6,008 bases of DNA from Rhodospirillaceae bacterium (lineage in GTDB: Bacteria; Pseudomonadota; Alphaproteobacteria; Rhodospirillales_A; Casp-alpha2), in assembly GCA_003488105.1 (NCBI GenBank), contig DNMS01000087.1:3148-9155 (forward strand), read 5' to 3'. This document shows, piece by piece, positions 1-5,800 of this stretch. The first letter of the stretch is position 1, and each line of letters starts with the position of its first letter. The notes beneath the pieces were generated by a model. The model ran no database searches. It was not told the DNA's origin and saw only the letters and a program-made list of their open reading frames with translations. Both the position numbers and the translations under genes were made by a program.

Positions 1-883
1 GGTCAGCAACCACCTCCGCCGTCTCGACCTCTTCCGTGCCCAGGCTGAGCACCCCGAACAGGATTTTCTTGCTCGGCAGTTTGTCGAGGATCGCCGGATC
101 CAGGTTGGGCTGCGCCGCCTCGATGGAGATCGCCCCCGCCGAGCAGGCATCCAGTTGCGGCAGGAAGGAATAGCCCACGGGCTTGTCCTTGACCACATAG
201 GCATAGCCGAAGCAAAGGTGCACCACGGTCTCCCCCTCGATGCCGTCGAGCGCCTGATTGATCGCGGATACGCCGAATTTCTCGGCCTCTTCCGAATTGG
301 CCTGCATGTAGGGCTCGTCGATCTGGATGACATCGGCGCCGGCCGCCTTGAGATCGCGGATTTCTTCGTTCACCGCCTTGGCATAGGCCGAAATCAGGGC
401 CGCCGTGTCGCCGTAGTGTTCGTCCTTGGCCAATTTGGCCATGGTGAAGGCGCCGGGGATGGTGATCTTGATCGGCCGGTCCGTATGGGCGCGCAGGAAT
501 TCCACGTCGCGCACCTGTACGGGGGTGGTGCGCTTGATCTCACTGACCACGCGCGGCACCGGCACGGCGACGCCGCGCCGGTTGGGGACCATGGCCGGAT
601 TGTCGATGTCGATGCCGTCCAGCGCGTTGGCGAAGCGGTTGAAATAGCTTTCGCGGCGGATTTCCCCGTCGGACAGGATGTCGATCCCGGCCCGTTCCTG
701 GTCATGGATGGCGGTCAGGGTGGCGTCGTCCTGGGCCTCGTCCAGTTCGTCGGCCGACACCTTCCACACGTCCTTCATGCGCACGCGCGGCGGCGCGGAG
801 CCCAGCATCTTGTCCTTGTCGACCAGCCAGGCCGGCTGCGGATAACTGCCGACGAGAGTCGTTGGGATCAGTTTCTCGGTCAT
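1..883 (-). CDS. Single-domain MetE-like (cobalamin-independent) methyltransferase, 3' end cut by window
   Basis: The frame is open for 294 codons from an ATG at 881-883 to the left edge, so the C-terminus is missing. The protein begins MTEKLIPTTLVGSYPQP, which matches the start of the catalytic (C-terminal) barrel of MetE and lacks the N-terminal barrel of full-length MetE. Zinc and thiol ligands of the family are visible: His222 and Cys224 in the HLC motif, and Glu255 in SIEAAQP. The last ligand, a distal Cys, would lie beyond the window. IQIDEPYMQ (residues 186-194) is the conserved MetE core segment. Family members move a methyl or alkyl group to a thiol, classically homocysteine to methionine. 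Single-domain forms include core methionine synthases and epoxyalkane:coenzyme M transferases, so the true substrate is uncertain. The gene follows the hydrolase-OsmC gene by 34 bases and has a strong ribosome binding site, suggesting an operon. Confidence 0.88.
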   Translation of the reverse strand, partial: MTEKLIPTTLVGSYPQPAWLVDKDKMLGSAPPRVRMKDVWKVSADELDEAQDDATLTAIHDQERAGIDILSDGEIRRESYFNRFANALDGIDIDNPAMVPNRRGVAVPVPRVVSEIKRTTPVQVRDVEFLRAHTDRPIKITIPGAFTMAKLAKDEHYGDTAALISAYAKAVNEEIRDLKAAGADVIQIDEPYMQANSEEAEKFGVSAINQALDGIEGETVVHLCFGYAYVVKDKPVGYSFLPQLDACSAGAISIEAAQPNLDPAILDKLPSKKILFGVLSLGTEEVETAEVVAD

Positions 884-889
884 GGATAT

Positions 890-898
890 CCTCCCCTT
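890..898 (-). promoter_or_regulatory. Strong ribosome binding site of the MetE-like gene
   Basis: On the minus strand AAGGGGAGG lies six bases before the ATG at 881-883. It fixes the start codon of the partial gene and indicates efficient translation of the second gene in the presumed operon. Confidence 0.7.
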
Positions 899-917
899 GG
901 CGTTTGTTCACCCCAGC

Positions 918-2147
918 TTAGACCAGCCGGCTTTCCTCGACGATCTCGGAATGCAGGGTCTTGTGGACCGGGCATTTGTCGGCAATTTCCAGAAGCTTGG
1001 CCTTCTGCTCGTCACTCAGATCGCCTTCGAAATGAAGATCGCGGACGATGCGGTCGAGTTTACCCACCTTGGTTTCGCAATCGGCGCAATCCTCGGCATG
1101 GATCTTGTCGTGCGTCAAGGTGACGCGGACCTTGGTCAACGGCAGTTTCTTCAAATCCGCGTACATGCGGATGGTCATGGCCGTGCAGGCACCAAGCGCC
1201 GTCAGCAGGAAATCATAGGGCCCGGGCCCCGTATCCGTACCCCCCACATCCGCGGGTTCGTCCGCCATCAGGACGTGCCGCCCGCCGACGGAAACCGCGT
1301 TCTGGAACTTGCCTTGGCCGGTTTCCTCGACCACCACCGTCCCCGCCTCGGCCTGGGGTGCGATGCGCGATGCCGGCGCGTCGCCCAGGCAGACATAACG
1401 CCGCGCCCAGGCGGCGATCACGCCGGCGACGTATTCGGCGTCTTCCTTGCGCGACAGCATATGGTCGGCATCGTCCAGGGACACGAAGCTTTTCGGATGC
1501 TTGGCCGCGCCATAGATGGCGGCGGCGTTGTCGATGCCGACGGTGGCGTCGACCGGCGAATGGAAGATCAACAGCGCCTTTTTCAGCCCGGCCACGGCGT
1601 CCTGAACGTTCTGCGCCCGGATGTCGTCGAGGAACTGCTTCTTGATGCGGAAGGGGCGGCCGACCAGCAGCACCTCGGCCTCGCCCTTGGCTTCGATCTC
1701 CGCGACCGATTCCTGGAAGTTATGAGCCACATGGGCGACGTCCGCGGGCGCCCCGATGGTGATCACCGCCTTGGCCTCGGGCACCTTCGCCGCCGCGACC
1801 AGAACCGCCGCGCCCCCCAGCGAATGGCCCAGCAGCATGGCGGGGGCTTCCAGGTTGCCCCGCATCCAGTCCGCCGCCGCGATCAGATCGCCGACGTTGG
1901 AGGAAAAATTGGTATTGGCGAAGTCCCCTTCGCTGGCGCCCAGGCCAGTGAAATCGAAGCGCAGCACGGCGATGCCGCTTTCCGTCAATGCCCGCGCCAC
2001 CCGCGACGCGGCGAACACGTCCTTGGTACAGGAAAAGCAGTGCGCCCAAAGGGCATAGGCCTTGGGCGGGCCATCGGGCAGGTCAAGGCGCGCGGCCAGG
2101 GTCTCGCCCAAAGCACCCGGGAAGGAAACCTTTTCGCTTGTCGTCAT
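918..2147 (-). CDS. Alpha/beta hydrolase-OsmC fusion protein
   Basis: This 409-residue protein joins two domains. Residues 1 to about 250 form an alpha/beta hydrolase with nucleophile Ser109 in GHSLGG, a likely acid Asp200 in HSPVDAT and a likely His229 in DADHM. Residues about 265-409 form an OsmC/Ohr-type domain with the two expected redox cysteines, Cys321 ([12 protein letters not shown]) and Cys392 (KCPVHKTL). OsmC proteins reduce organic hydroperoxides through this cysteine pair; the hydrolase may supply or process an ester or thioester substrate, but that is inference. The fusion is a known bacterial architecture. Two further CxxC pairs are present, Cys37/Cys40 and Cys354/Cys357. There is no signal peptide, so the protein is probably cytoplasmic. 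The ATG at 2145-2147 is preceded by a modest AAAAGG at nine-base range. It is transcribed away from the NUDIX gene and probably together with the downstream MetE-like gene. Confidence 0.93.
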   Translation of the reverse strand: MTTSEKVSFPGALGETLAARLDLPDGPPKAYALWAHCFSCTKDVFAASRVARALTESGIAVLRFDFTGLGASEGDFANTNFSSNVGDLIAAADWMRGNLEAPAMLLGHSLGGAAVLVAAAKVPEAKAVITIGAPADVAHVAHNFQESVAEIEAKGEAEVLLVGRPFRIKKQFLDDIRAQNVQDAVAGLKKALLIFHSPVDATVGIDNAAAIYGAAKHPKSFVSLDDADHMLSRKEDAEYVAGVIAAWARRYVCLGDAPASRIAPQAEAGTVVVEETGQGKFQNAVSVGGRHVLMADEPADVGGTDTGPGPYDFLLTALGACTAMTIRMYADLKKLPLTKVRVTLTHDKIHAEDCADCETKVGKLDRIVRDLHFEGDLSDEQKAKLLEIADKCPVHKTLHSEIVEESRLV

Positions 2148-2177
2148 GGCGGCGGCCTTTTGTCAGTGGGGAAGTCG

Positions 2178-2205
2178 TTGATATGAAACCTAAGGTGACC
2201 ATACT
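2178..2205 (+). promoter_or_regulatory. Candidate sigma-70 promoter for the NUDIX gene
   Basis: TTGATA (2178-2183) and CATACT (2200-2205) are separated by 16 bases and each match the consensus hexamer at four or five positions. Transcription would start near 2212, giving a leader of about 23 bases to the preferred ATG at 2235. The spacer contains the perfect short palindrome ACCTAAGGT (2188-2196), a possible operator. I could not find an equally good minus-strand promoter for the divergent hydrolase-OsmC gene in this gap. Confidence 0.4.
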
Positions 2206-2218
2206 ACCGCCGCAGCAT

Positions 2219-2225
2219 GAAAGGG
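2219..2225 (+). promoter_or_regulatory. Ribosome binding site deciding the NUDIX start
   Basis: GAAAGGG lies nine bases before the ATG at 2235, whereas the in-frame ATG at 2217 has no purine-rich site ahead of it and would sit about five bases from the predicted transcription start. This favours the 208-residue form. Confidence 0.55.
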
Positions 2226-2234
2226 CGATGTCTG

Positions 2235-2861
2235 ATGGACAGTAAGGATCTTGATGTATTGGCGCGGCGCCAAGTGTTCCAGGGCTATTTCCGTATGGAG
2301 GAATGGCGGATACGCCACCGCCTGTTCGAAGGTGGCTGGAGCAACGAAATTACCCGCGAATGTCTGGAACGCGGCCATGCGGTCGCCGTCCTGCCTTACG
2401 ATCCGGTGCGCGACGAGGTGGTGCTGATCGAACAGTTCCGCGTTGGTGCCGCCGCCAGCGCACCGTCCCCCAACTGGGGCGGCCAAGCGCCCTCGCCCTG
2501 GTTGATTGAGATCGTCGCCGGCATCGTCGAAGACGGCGAGCACCCGGACGCGGTCGCGGCCCGCGAAACCATGGAGGAATGCGGCTGCGATCTCCTCGCC
2601 CTCAAGCCGATCACGTCCTATCTGGTGACGCCCGGCTGCTCGTCGGAGACCATCGGCCTCTACCTGGGGCGGGTCGATGCCTCAAAGGCCGGGGGCATTC
2701 ATGGCCTGGATCACGAAAACGAAGACATCCGCGTGTTCACGGTCCCGGCGGAAGACGCCTTCCGCATGGTCGCCGCCGGCACCATCAACAACGGCACCAT
2801 CATCATCTGTCTGCAATGGCTGCAGTTGAACCGGGATGCCGTGCGCCGCGAGTGGACGTAA
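2235..2861 (+). CDS. nudF: NUDIX hydrolase, ADP-ribose pyrophosphatase (NudF type)
   Basis: It hydrolyses ADP-ribose, and probably related nucleoside diphosphate sugars, to AMP and ribose 5-phosphate, clearing a reactive by-product of NAD turnover in the cytoplasm. The NUDIX box lies at residues 96-118 (G-x5-E-x7-RE-x2-EE-x-G) with metal-binding glutamates at 114 and 115. Other NudF hallmarks are HRLFEGGWSNE near the N-terminus, RGHAVAVLPYDPVRDEVVLI, the stretch GIHGLDHENEDIRV and the C-terminal ICLQWLQLNRD. The 208-residue length matches E. coli NudF (about 209) overall. A loop before the NUDIX box, rich in Ala, Pro, Ser and Gly, appears about nine residues longer than in E. coli as I remember it. 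An in-frame ATG at 2217 would add six residues but lacks a ribosome binding site. The gene stands alone on its strand, divergent from the hydrolase-OsmC gene and convergent with the hydratase gene. Confidence 0.92.
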   Translation: MDSKDLDVLARRQVFQGYFRMEEWRIRHRLFEGGWSNEITRECLERGHAVAVLPYDPVRDEVVLIEQFRVGAAASAPSPNWGGQAPSPWLIEIVAGIVEDGEHPDAVAARETMEECGCDLLALKPITSYLVTPGCSSETIGLYLGRVDASKAGGIHGLDHENEDIRVFTVPAEDAFRMVAAGTINNGTIIICLQWLQLNRDAVRREWT

Positions 2862-2870
2862 TCGCCCGTC

Positions 2871-3662
2871 CTATTCCTTGAACCAGCTTGGGTTGCGCTT
2901 TTCGATAAACGCGGCAAGCCCTTCGCTGGCTTCGGCCGACTGGCGCTTTTCCGAATGCAGACGTGCCAGATCCTCGGCCGTCGCCTCGTCGATGCTGGCT
3001 TCCGCAAGCTCCAGAATCTTGGCCTTGGTCTGGGCCACGGCGTCGGGGCCGCTGCGCAGGAAGGCTTCGATCGTTTTTTCCGCTGTGCGTTCCAACTGCA
3101 TGGGGGGAGCCACTTCGTGGACCAGCCCCATGTTATTGGCTTGGTCGGCGGAGAAACGTTCGGCGGTCAGGGCATAACGGCGCACGTTGCGCGAGCCCAT
3201 GGCGGCGATCAGCTGCGGCAGGATCGGCTGCGGGATCAGGCCCCAGCGCACTTCGGAAATGGTGAAGGTGGCATCGGACGCGGCGATCACCACGTCGCAA
3301 GCGGCGATCACGCCGGTGCCGCCACCGACGCAGAACCCCTGCACCACGGCGACCGTCGGCTTGGGACAGGTGTCGAGCAGCCGCACGACCGTTTCCGTGC
3401 GCCGCGAGACTTCCAGGTTCTCGGCCTCCGATTGCTCGGAGACGGCCAACAGCCATTTCAGGTCGGCCCCGGCCTGGAAATGCTTGCCCGCGCCGCGCAG
3501 CACGATCAGGCGCACGTCGTCGTTCGCGGACAGGCTCTTGATGCCCGACAGCAGGACATCGATCATTTCGCCGTTATAGGCGTTGTTGACTTCGGGTCGG
3601 TTCAGCGTGACCGTGGCCACGCCACGCCCGTCAATCTCTACAAGAACCGGTTCGTCGGCCAT
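2871..3662 (-). CDS. Enoyl-CoA hydratase/isomerase family protein, methylglutaconyl-CoA hydratase-like
   Basis: This 263-residue crotonase-fold protein acts on acyl-CoA thioesters. Typical features are TLNRPEVNNAYN near the N-terminus, the CoA-binding and oxyanion segment FQAGADL (62-68), the second oxyanion segment GFCVGGGTG (109-117), and the family C-terminus EGLAAFIEKRNPSW. Of the two catalytic glutamates of classical crotonase, the second is present (Glu137 in SEVRWGLIP), while the first position is Gly117. That pattern and the VIAACD and GLIPQPILPQL context recall LiuC/AtuE-type hydratases of leucine and terpene breakdown, so methylglutaconyl-CoA hydratase is the closest guess; the substrate is not proven. 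The frame stays open upstream to 3797, but the MADEPVLVEI start at 3660-3662 has a good ribosome binding site and fits family length; the extra upstream codons look non-coding. No other pathway gene is adjacent. The stop lies 9 bases from the stop of the convergent NUDIX gene. Confidence 0.9.
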   Translation of the reverse strand: MADEPVLVEIDGRGVATVTLNRPEVNNAYNGEMIDVLLSGIKSLSANDDVRLIVLRGAGKHFQAGADLKWLLAVSEQSEAENLEVSRRTETVVRLLDTCPKPTVAVVQGFCVGGGTGVIAACDVVIAASDATFTISEVRWGLIPQPILPQLIAAMGSRNVRRYALTAERFSADQANNMGLVHEVAPPMQLERTAEKTIEAFLRSGPDAVAQTKAKILELAEASIDEATAEDLARLHSEKRQSAEASEGLAAFIEKRNPSWFKE

Positions 3663-3667
3663 GTTCG

Positions 3668-3674
3668 TTCTCCA
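3668..3674 (-). promoter_or_regulatory. Ribosome binding site of the hydratase gene
   Basis: The minus strand reads TGGAGAA, ending five bases before the ATG at 3660-3662. It supports this start over the upstream in-frame ATG at 3797, which would add 45 residues unlike the crotonase family. Confidence 0.6.
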
Positions 3675-3777
3675 TTCTGGTTTATTTGTTTCGTGCCCGT
3701 CCCGGCGGGCGGGGAGAATAACGCTAACCACCGGCCGGACGGAACAGGAAATCCGCGCGAAATCCAATGCCCGCGCC

Positions 3778-3806
3778 TTGATCGCCCCCGCAGGCACGGT
3801 TATGTT
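3778..3806 (+). promoter_or_regulatory. Candidate sigma-70 promoter for the cysteine synthase operon
   Basis: TTGATC (3778-3783) and TATGTT (3801-3806) are spaced by 17 bases, each four of six to consensus. Transcription would start near 3813, leaving a leader of about 50 bases before the ATG at 3863. The rest of the 3663-3862 intergenic region holds a small GC-rich inverted repeat (GCCCG/CGGGC, 3695-3710) in the hydratase leader and CCGGCCGG at 3731-3738. No clear minus-strand promoter, riboswitch or small gene was seen there. Confidence 0.4.
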
Positions 3807-3862
3807 GCCGCAAACCCCAATAAACGTAAGCTGACGAACCTCTAGGGACGGAACTCAAATAC

Positions 3863-4867
3863 ATGAACATCAAGAAGGGCCTGGTGGACGCCATCGGGAA
3901 CACGCCGCTCATTCGCCTCAACAAACTGTCCGAGGCGACGGGCTGTGAAATCCTGGGCAAGGCCGAATTCCTCAACCCCGGCCAGTCCGTGAAGGATCGC
4001 CCGGCCCGCCACATGATCCTGGAGGCAGAAAAGCGCGGCGACCTGAAGCCCGGCGGCCTGATCGTCGAAGGCACCGCCGGCAACACCGGCATCGGCATCG
4101 CCCTGGTCGCCAACGCGCGCGGCTACCGCACCACCATCGTCATTCCGGAAACCCAGAGCCAGGAAAAGAAGGACATGCTGCGCCTGTGCGGCGCCAAGCT
4201 GGTCGAAGTCCCGGCCCTGCCCTATTCCGACCCCAACAACTATCAGCACATCGCCCGCCGCATGGCGGAGGAGCTGTCCGCGACGGAAGAAAACGGCGTG
4301 CTGTTCGCCGACCAGTGGAACAACCTGGACAACCGCCGCGCCCATTACCATTCCACCGGCCCGGAAATCTGGGAACAGACGGGCGGCAAGGTCGACGGCT
4401 TCATCTGCGCCGTCGGCACCGGCGGCACCCTGGCCGGGACCTCCACCTTCCTGCGCGAAAAGAACCCGAACATCGTCGTCGGCTGCGCCGACCCCAAGGG
4501 GGCGGCCATGTACCACCTGTTCAAGGACGGTGAGGCCAAGGCGACCGAAGGCGGCTCGATCACCGAAGGCATCGGCCTGGGCCGCGTCACCGCCATCATC
4601 GAGGACTTGAAGATCGACCAGCCCTATTCCATCGACGACCAGGAAGCCGTGCCGCTGATCTTCGACCTGATCAAGGACGAAGGCCTGGTGCTCGGCGGCT
4701 CGTCCGGCATCAACGTGGCGGGGGCCGTGCGCCTGGCCAAGGAACTGGGCCCGGGCAAGACCATCGTCACCATCCTCTGCGACATCGGCACGCGCTATAC
4801 GTCGAAGCTGTTCAACCGCGATTTCCTGAAGTCCAAGGGCCTGCCGGTCCCGGACTTCCTGCCCTGA
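3863..4867 (+). CDS. cysK: Cysteine synthase family PLP enzyme (CysK / Cds1-like clade)
   Basis: This 334-residue fold-type II PLP enzyme most likely makes cysteine from O-acetylserine and sulfide, or runs cysteine desulfhydration, in the cytoplasm. Visible features are AIGNTPLIRL (10-19), Schiff-base Lys44 in NPGQSVKDR, the substrate-binding loop TAGNTG (71-76), the phosphate-binding GTGGT (185-189) and GGSSG (278-282) with the serine that contacts the pyridine nitrogen. The loop has Ala where CysK and CBS proteins normally have Ser (TSGNTG). Together with PETQSQEKKDMLRLCGA, PYSDPNNYQH and the tail ending GLPVPDFLP, this resembles a clade that includes mycobacterial Cds1 cysteine desulfhydrase and fungal mitochondrial homologues, from memory. 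At 334 residues it is slightly longer than standard CysK. The ribosome binding site is weak (CGGAA about ten bases ahead). It is the first gene of a run with the sulfurtransferase 22 bases downstream. Confidence 0.9.
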   Translation: MNIKKGLVDAIGNTPLIRLNKLSEATGCEILGKAEFLNPGQSVKDRPARHMILEAEKRGDLKPGGLIVEGTAGNTGIGIALVANARGYRTTIVIPETQSQEKKDMLRLCGAKLVEVPALPYSDPNNYQHIARRMAEELSATEENGVLFADQWNNLDNRRAHYHSTGPEIWEQTGGKVDGFICAVGTGGTLAGTSTFLREKNPNIVVGCADPKGAAMYHLFKDGEAKATEGGSITEGIGLGRVTAIIEDLKIDQPYSIDDQEAVPLIFDLIKDEGLVLGGSSGINVAGAVRLAKELGPGKTIVTILCDIGTRYTSKLFNRDFLKSKGLPVPDFLP

Positions 4868-4872
4868 TCGCC

Positions 4873-4880
4873 GGGAAGGA
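4873..4880 (+). promoter_or_regulatory. Ribosome binding site of the sulfurtransferase gene
   Basis: GGGAAGGA in the 22-base gap after the cysteine synthase stop lies nine bases before the ATG at 4890. The short gap filled by this site supports co-transcription. Confidence 0.6.
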
Positions 4881-4889
4881 AACCGCCCC

Positions 4890-5747
4890 ATGCCCTATTC
4901 GAACCCGCAGGCCCTGGTCTCCACCGATTGGGTCGCCGATCACATGTCGGCCCCCGACGTGCGCATCGTCGATTGCACCTATTACCTTCCCAACGACGGC
5001 CGCAACGGACGGGAGGAATACGCCAAGCAGCACCTCGACGGCGCCGTGTTCTTCGACATCGACGACGTCAAGAATCCGGATAATCCCCTGCCCCATATGA
5101 TCCCGCCGGCCCATGTCTTCTCATCCAAGGTGCGCAAGCTGGGCCTGGGCGACGGCAACCGCATCGTCTGCTACGACCACAACGGCGGCGGCATGGCGGC
5201 GGCCCGGGTATGGTGGATGTTCCGCTTGTTCGGCCACGACGACGTCTGCGTGATGGACGGCGGCCTGCCCAAGTGGCTGGCGGAAAACCGGCCAGTGACG
5301 GATATCGAACCCAATCCGCGGGAACGTCATTTCACGCCCCGCGAAAATCATCTGATGGTTCGCACGGTGGATCAGGTTCTGGCCAATATCGACGGCAAGC
5401 GCGAGGACGTTCTTGATGTGCGCGCCGCCGGCCGCTTCGCCGGCACCTCGCCGGAACCGCGCGCGGGCATGCGTTCCGGCCATATGCCGGGCGCGCTGAA
5501 CCTGCCTTACGGCGACCTGATGGACGCGGGTAAGAACTGCACCATGCGCTCTGCCGAAGAGATCCAGGCCCTGGCCGACAAGGCGGGCCTCGACCTCAAC
5601 CGGCCGCTGGTCACCAGCTGCGGGTCCGGCGTCACGGCCTGCTACGCGGCCCTGGCGCTTTACCTGATCGGCAAGGAAGACGTCGCGGTCTATGACGGCT
5701 CCTGGTCCGAATGGGGTGCCCGGCAGGACACGCCCATCGTTACCTGA
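4890..5747 (+). CDS. sseA: 3-mercaptopyruvate sulfurtransferase (SseA type)
   Basis: This 285-residue protein has two tandem rhodanese domains (about 8-130 and 157-280). It transfers sulfane sulfur from 3-mercaptopyruvate, the transamination product of cysteine, to thiols or cyanide. The active loop CGSGVTA (244-250, catalytic Cys244) is the mercaptopyruvate signature; thiosulfate sulfurtransferases usually carry a basic CRxGxT-type loop. Other family marks are VDCTYYLPNDGRNG near the N-terminus, the interdomain EPRAGMRSGHMPGALNLP (189-206) and the terminal YDGSWSEWG (268-276). The inactive N-terminal domain has Asp96 (CYDHNGG) in place of a catalytic cysteine, as expected. The length is that of E. 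coli SseA (about 281). It follows the cysteine synthase gene by 22 bases, placing cysteine-derived sulfur transfer beside cysteine metabolism. No signal peptide is seen, so it is probably cytoplasmic. Confidence 0.94.
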   Translation: MPYSNPQALVSTDWVADHMSAPDVRIVDCTYYLPNDGRNGREEYAKQHLDGAVFFDIDDVKNPDNPLPHMIPPAHVFSSKVRKLGLGDGNRIVCYDHNGGGMAAARVWWMFRLFGHDDVCVMDGGLPKWLAENRPVTDIEPNPRERHFTPRENHLMVRTVDQVLANIDGKREDVLDVRAAGRFAGTSPEPRAGMRSGHMPGALNLPYGDLMDAGKNCTMRSAEEIQALADKAGLDLNRPLVTSCGSGVTACYAALALYLIGKEDVAVYDGSWSEWGARQDTPIVT

Positions 5748-5800
5748 TTCCGTCTCTCCAGCCCATCCGGACACGGCAAAATCCGGCGGATACCCAGACC

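Noticed and set aside
155..1123. Plus-strand open frame of 322 codons across the MetE-like gene and the end of the hydrolase-OsmC gene
   Set aside because: It spans two genes on the other strand and their ribosome binding site, and its translation has no recognisable domain.
882..2186. Long plus-strand open frame of 434 codons antisense to the hydrolase-OsmC gene
   Set aside because: Its protein is rich in Gly, Arg, His and Asp with no recognisable motif, and it mirrors a well-supported gene. In GC-rich DNA the antisense frame often lacks stops.
2862..2894. Shared bidirectional terminator between the convergent NUDIX and hydratase genes
   Set aside because: Only a 4-bp AACC/GGTT stem inside the hydratase coding region was found; the 9-base gap itself cannot hold a hairpin.
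3695..3710. GC-rich inverted repeat GCCCG/CGGGC as a possible terminator
   Set aside because: The stem is only 5 bp and no T-run follows on either strand; it lies in the hydratase leader, where a terminator is not expected.
3663..3797. N-terminal extension of the hydratase to an upstream ATG at 3797
   Set aside because: The added 45 residues do not resemble the crotonase family, and the internal ATG at 3662 has a good ribosome binding site.
2955..3845. Plus-strand open frame of 296 codons antisense to the hydratase gene
   Set aside because: It is a shadow of the crotonase-family gene and crosses the intergenic promoter region; no motif or ribosome binding site supports it.
3842..4891. Minus-strand open frame of 349 codons antisense to the cysteine synthase gene
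   Set aside because: The opposite strand encodes a complete PLP enzyme with all key motifs; the antisense product shows only composition bias and no domain.
5767..5786. Inverted repeat CCGGA/TCCGG between the sulfurtransferase and transporter genes as a terminator
   Set aside because: The 5-bp stem has a 10-base loop and no following T-run. It is too weak to call, and the next gene starts 14 bases later.
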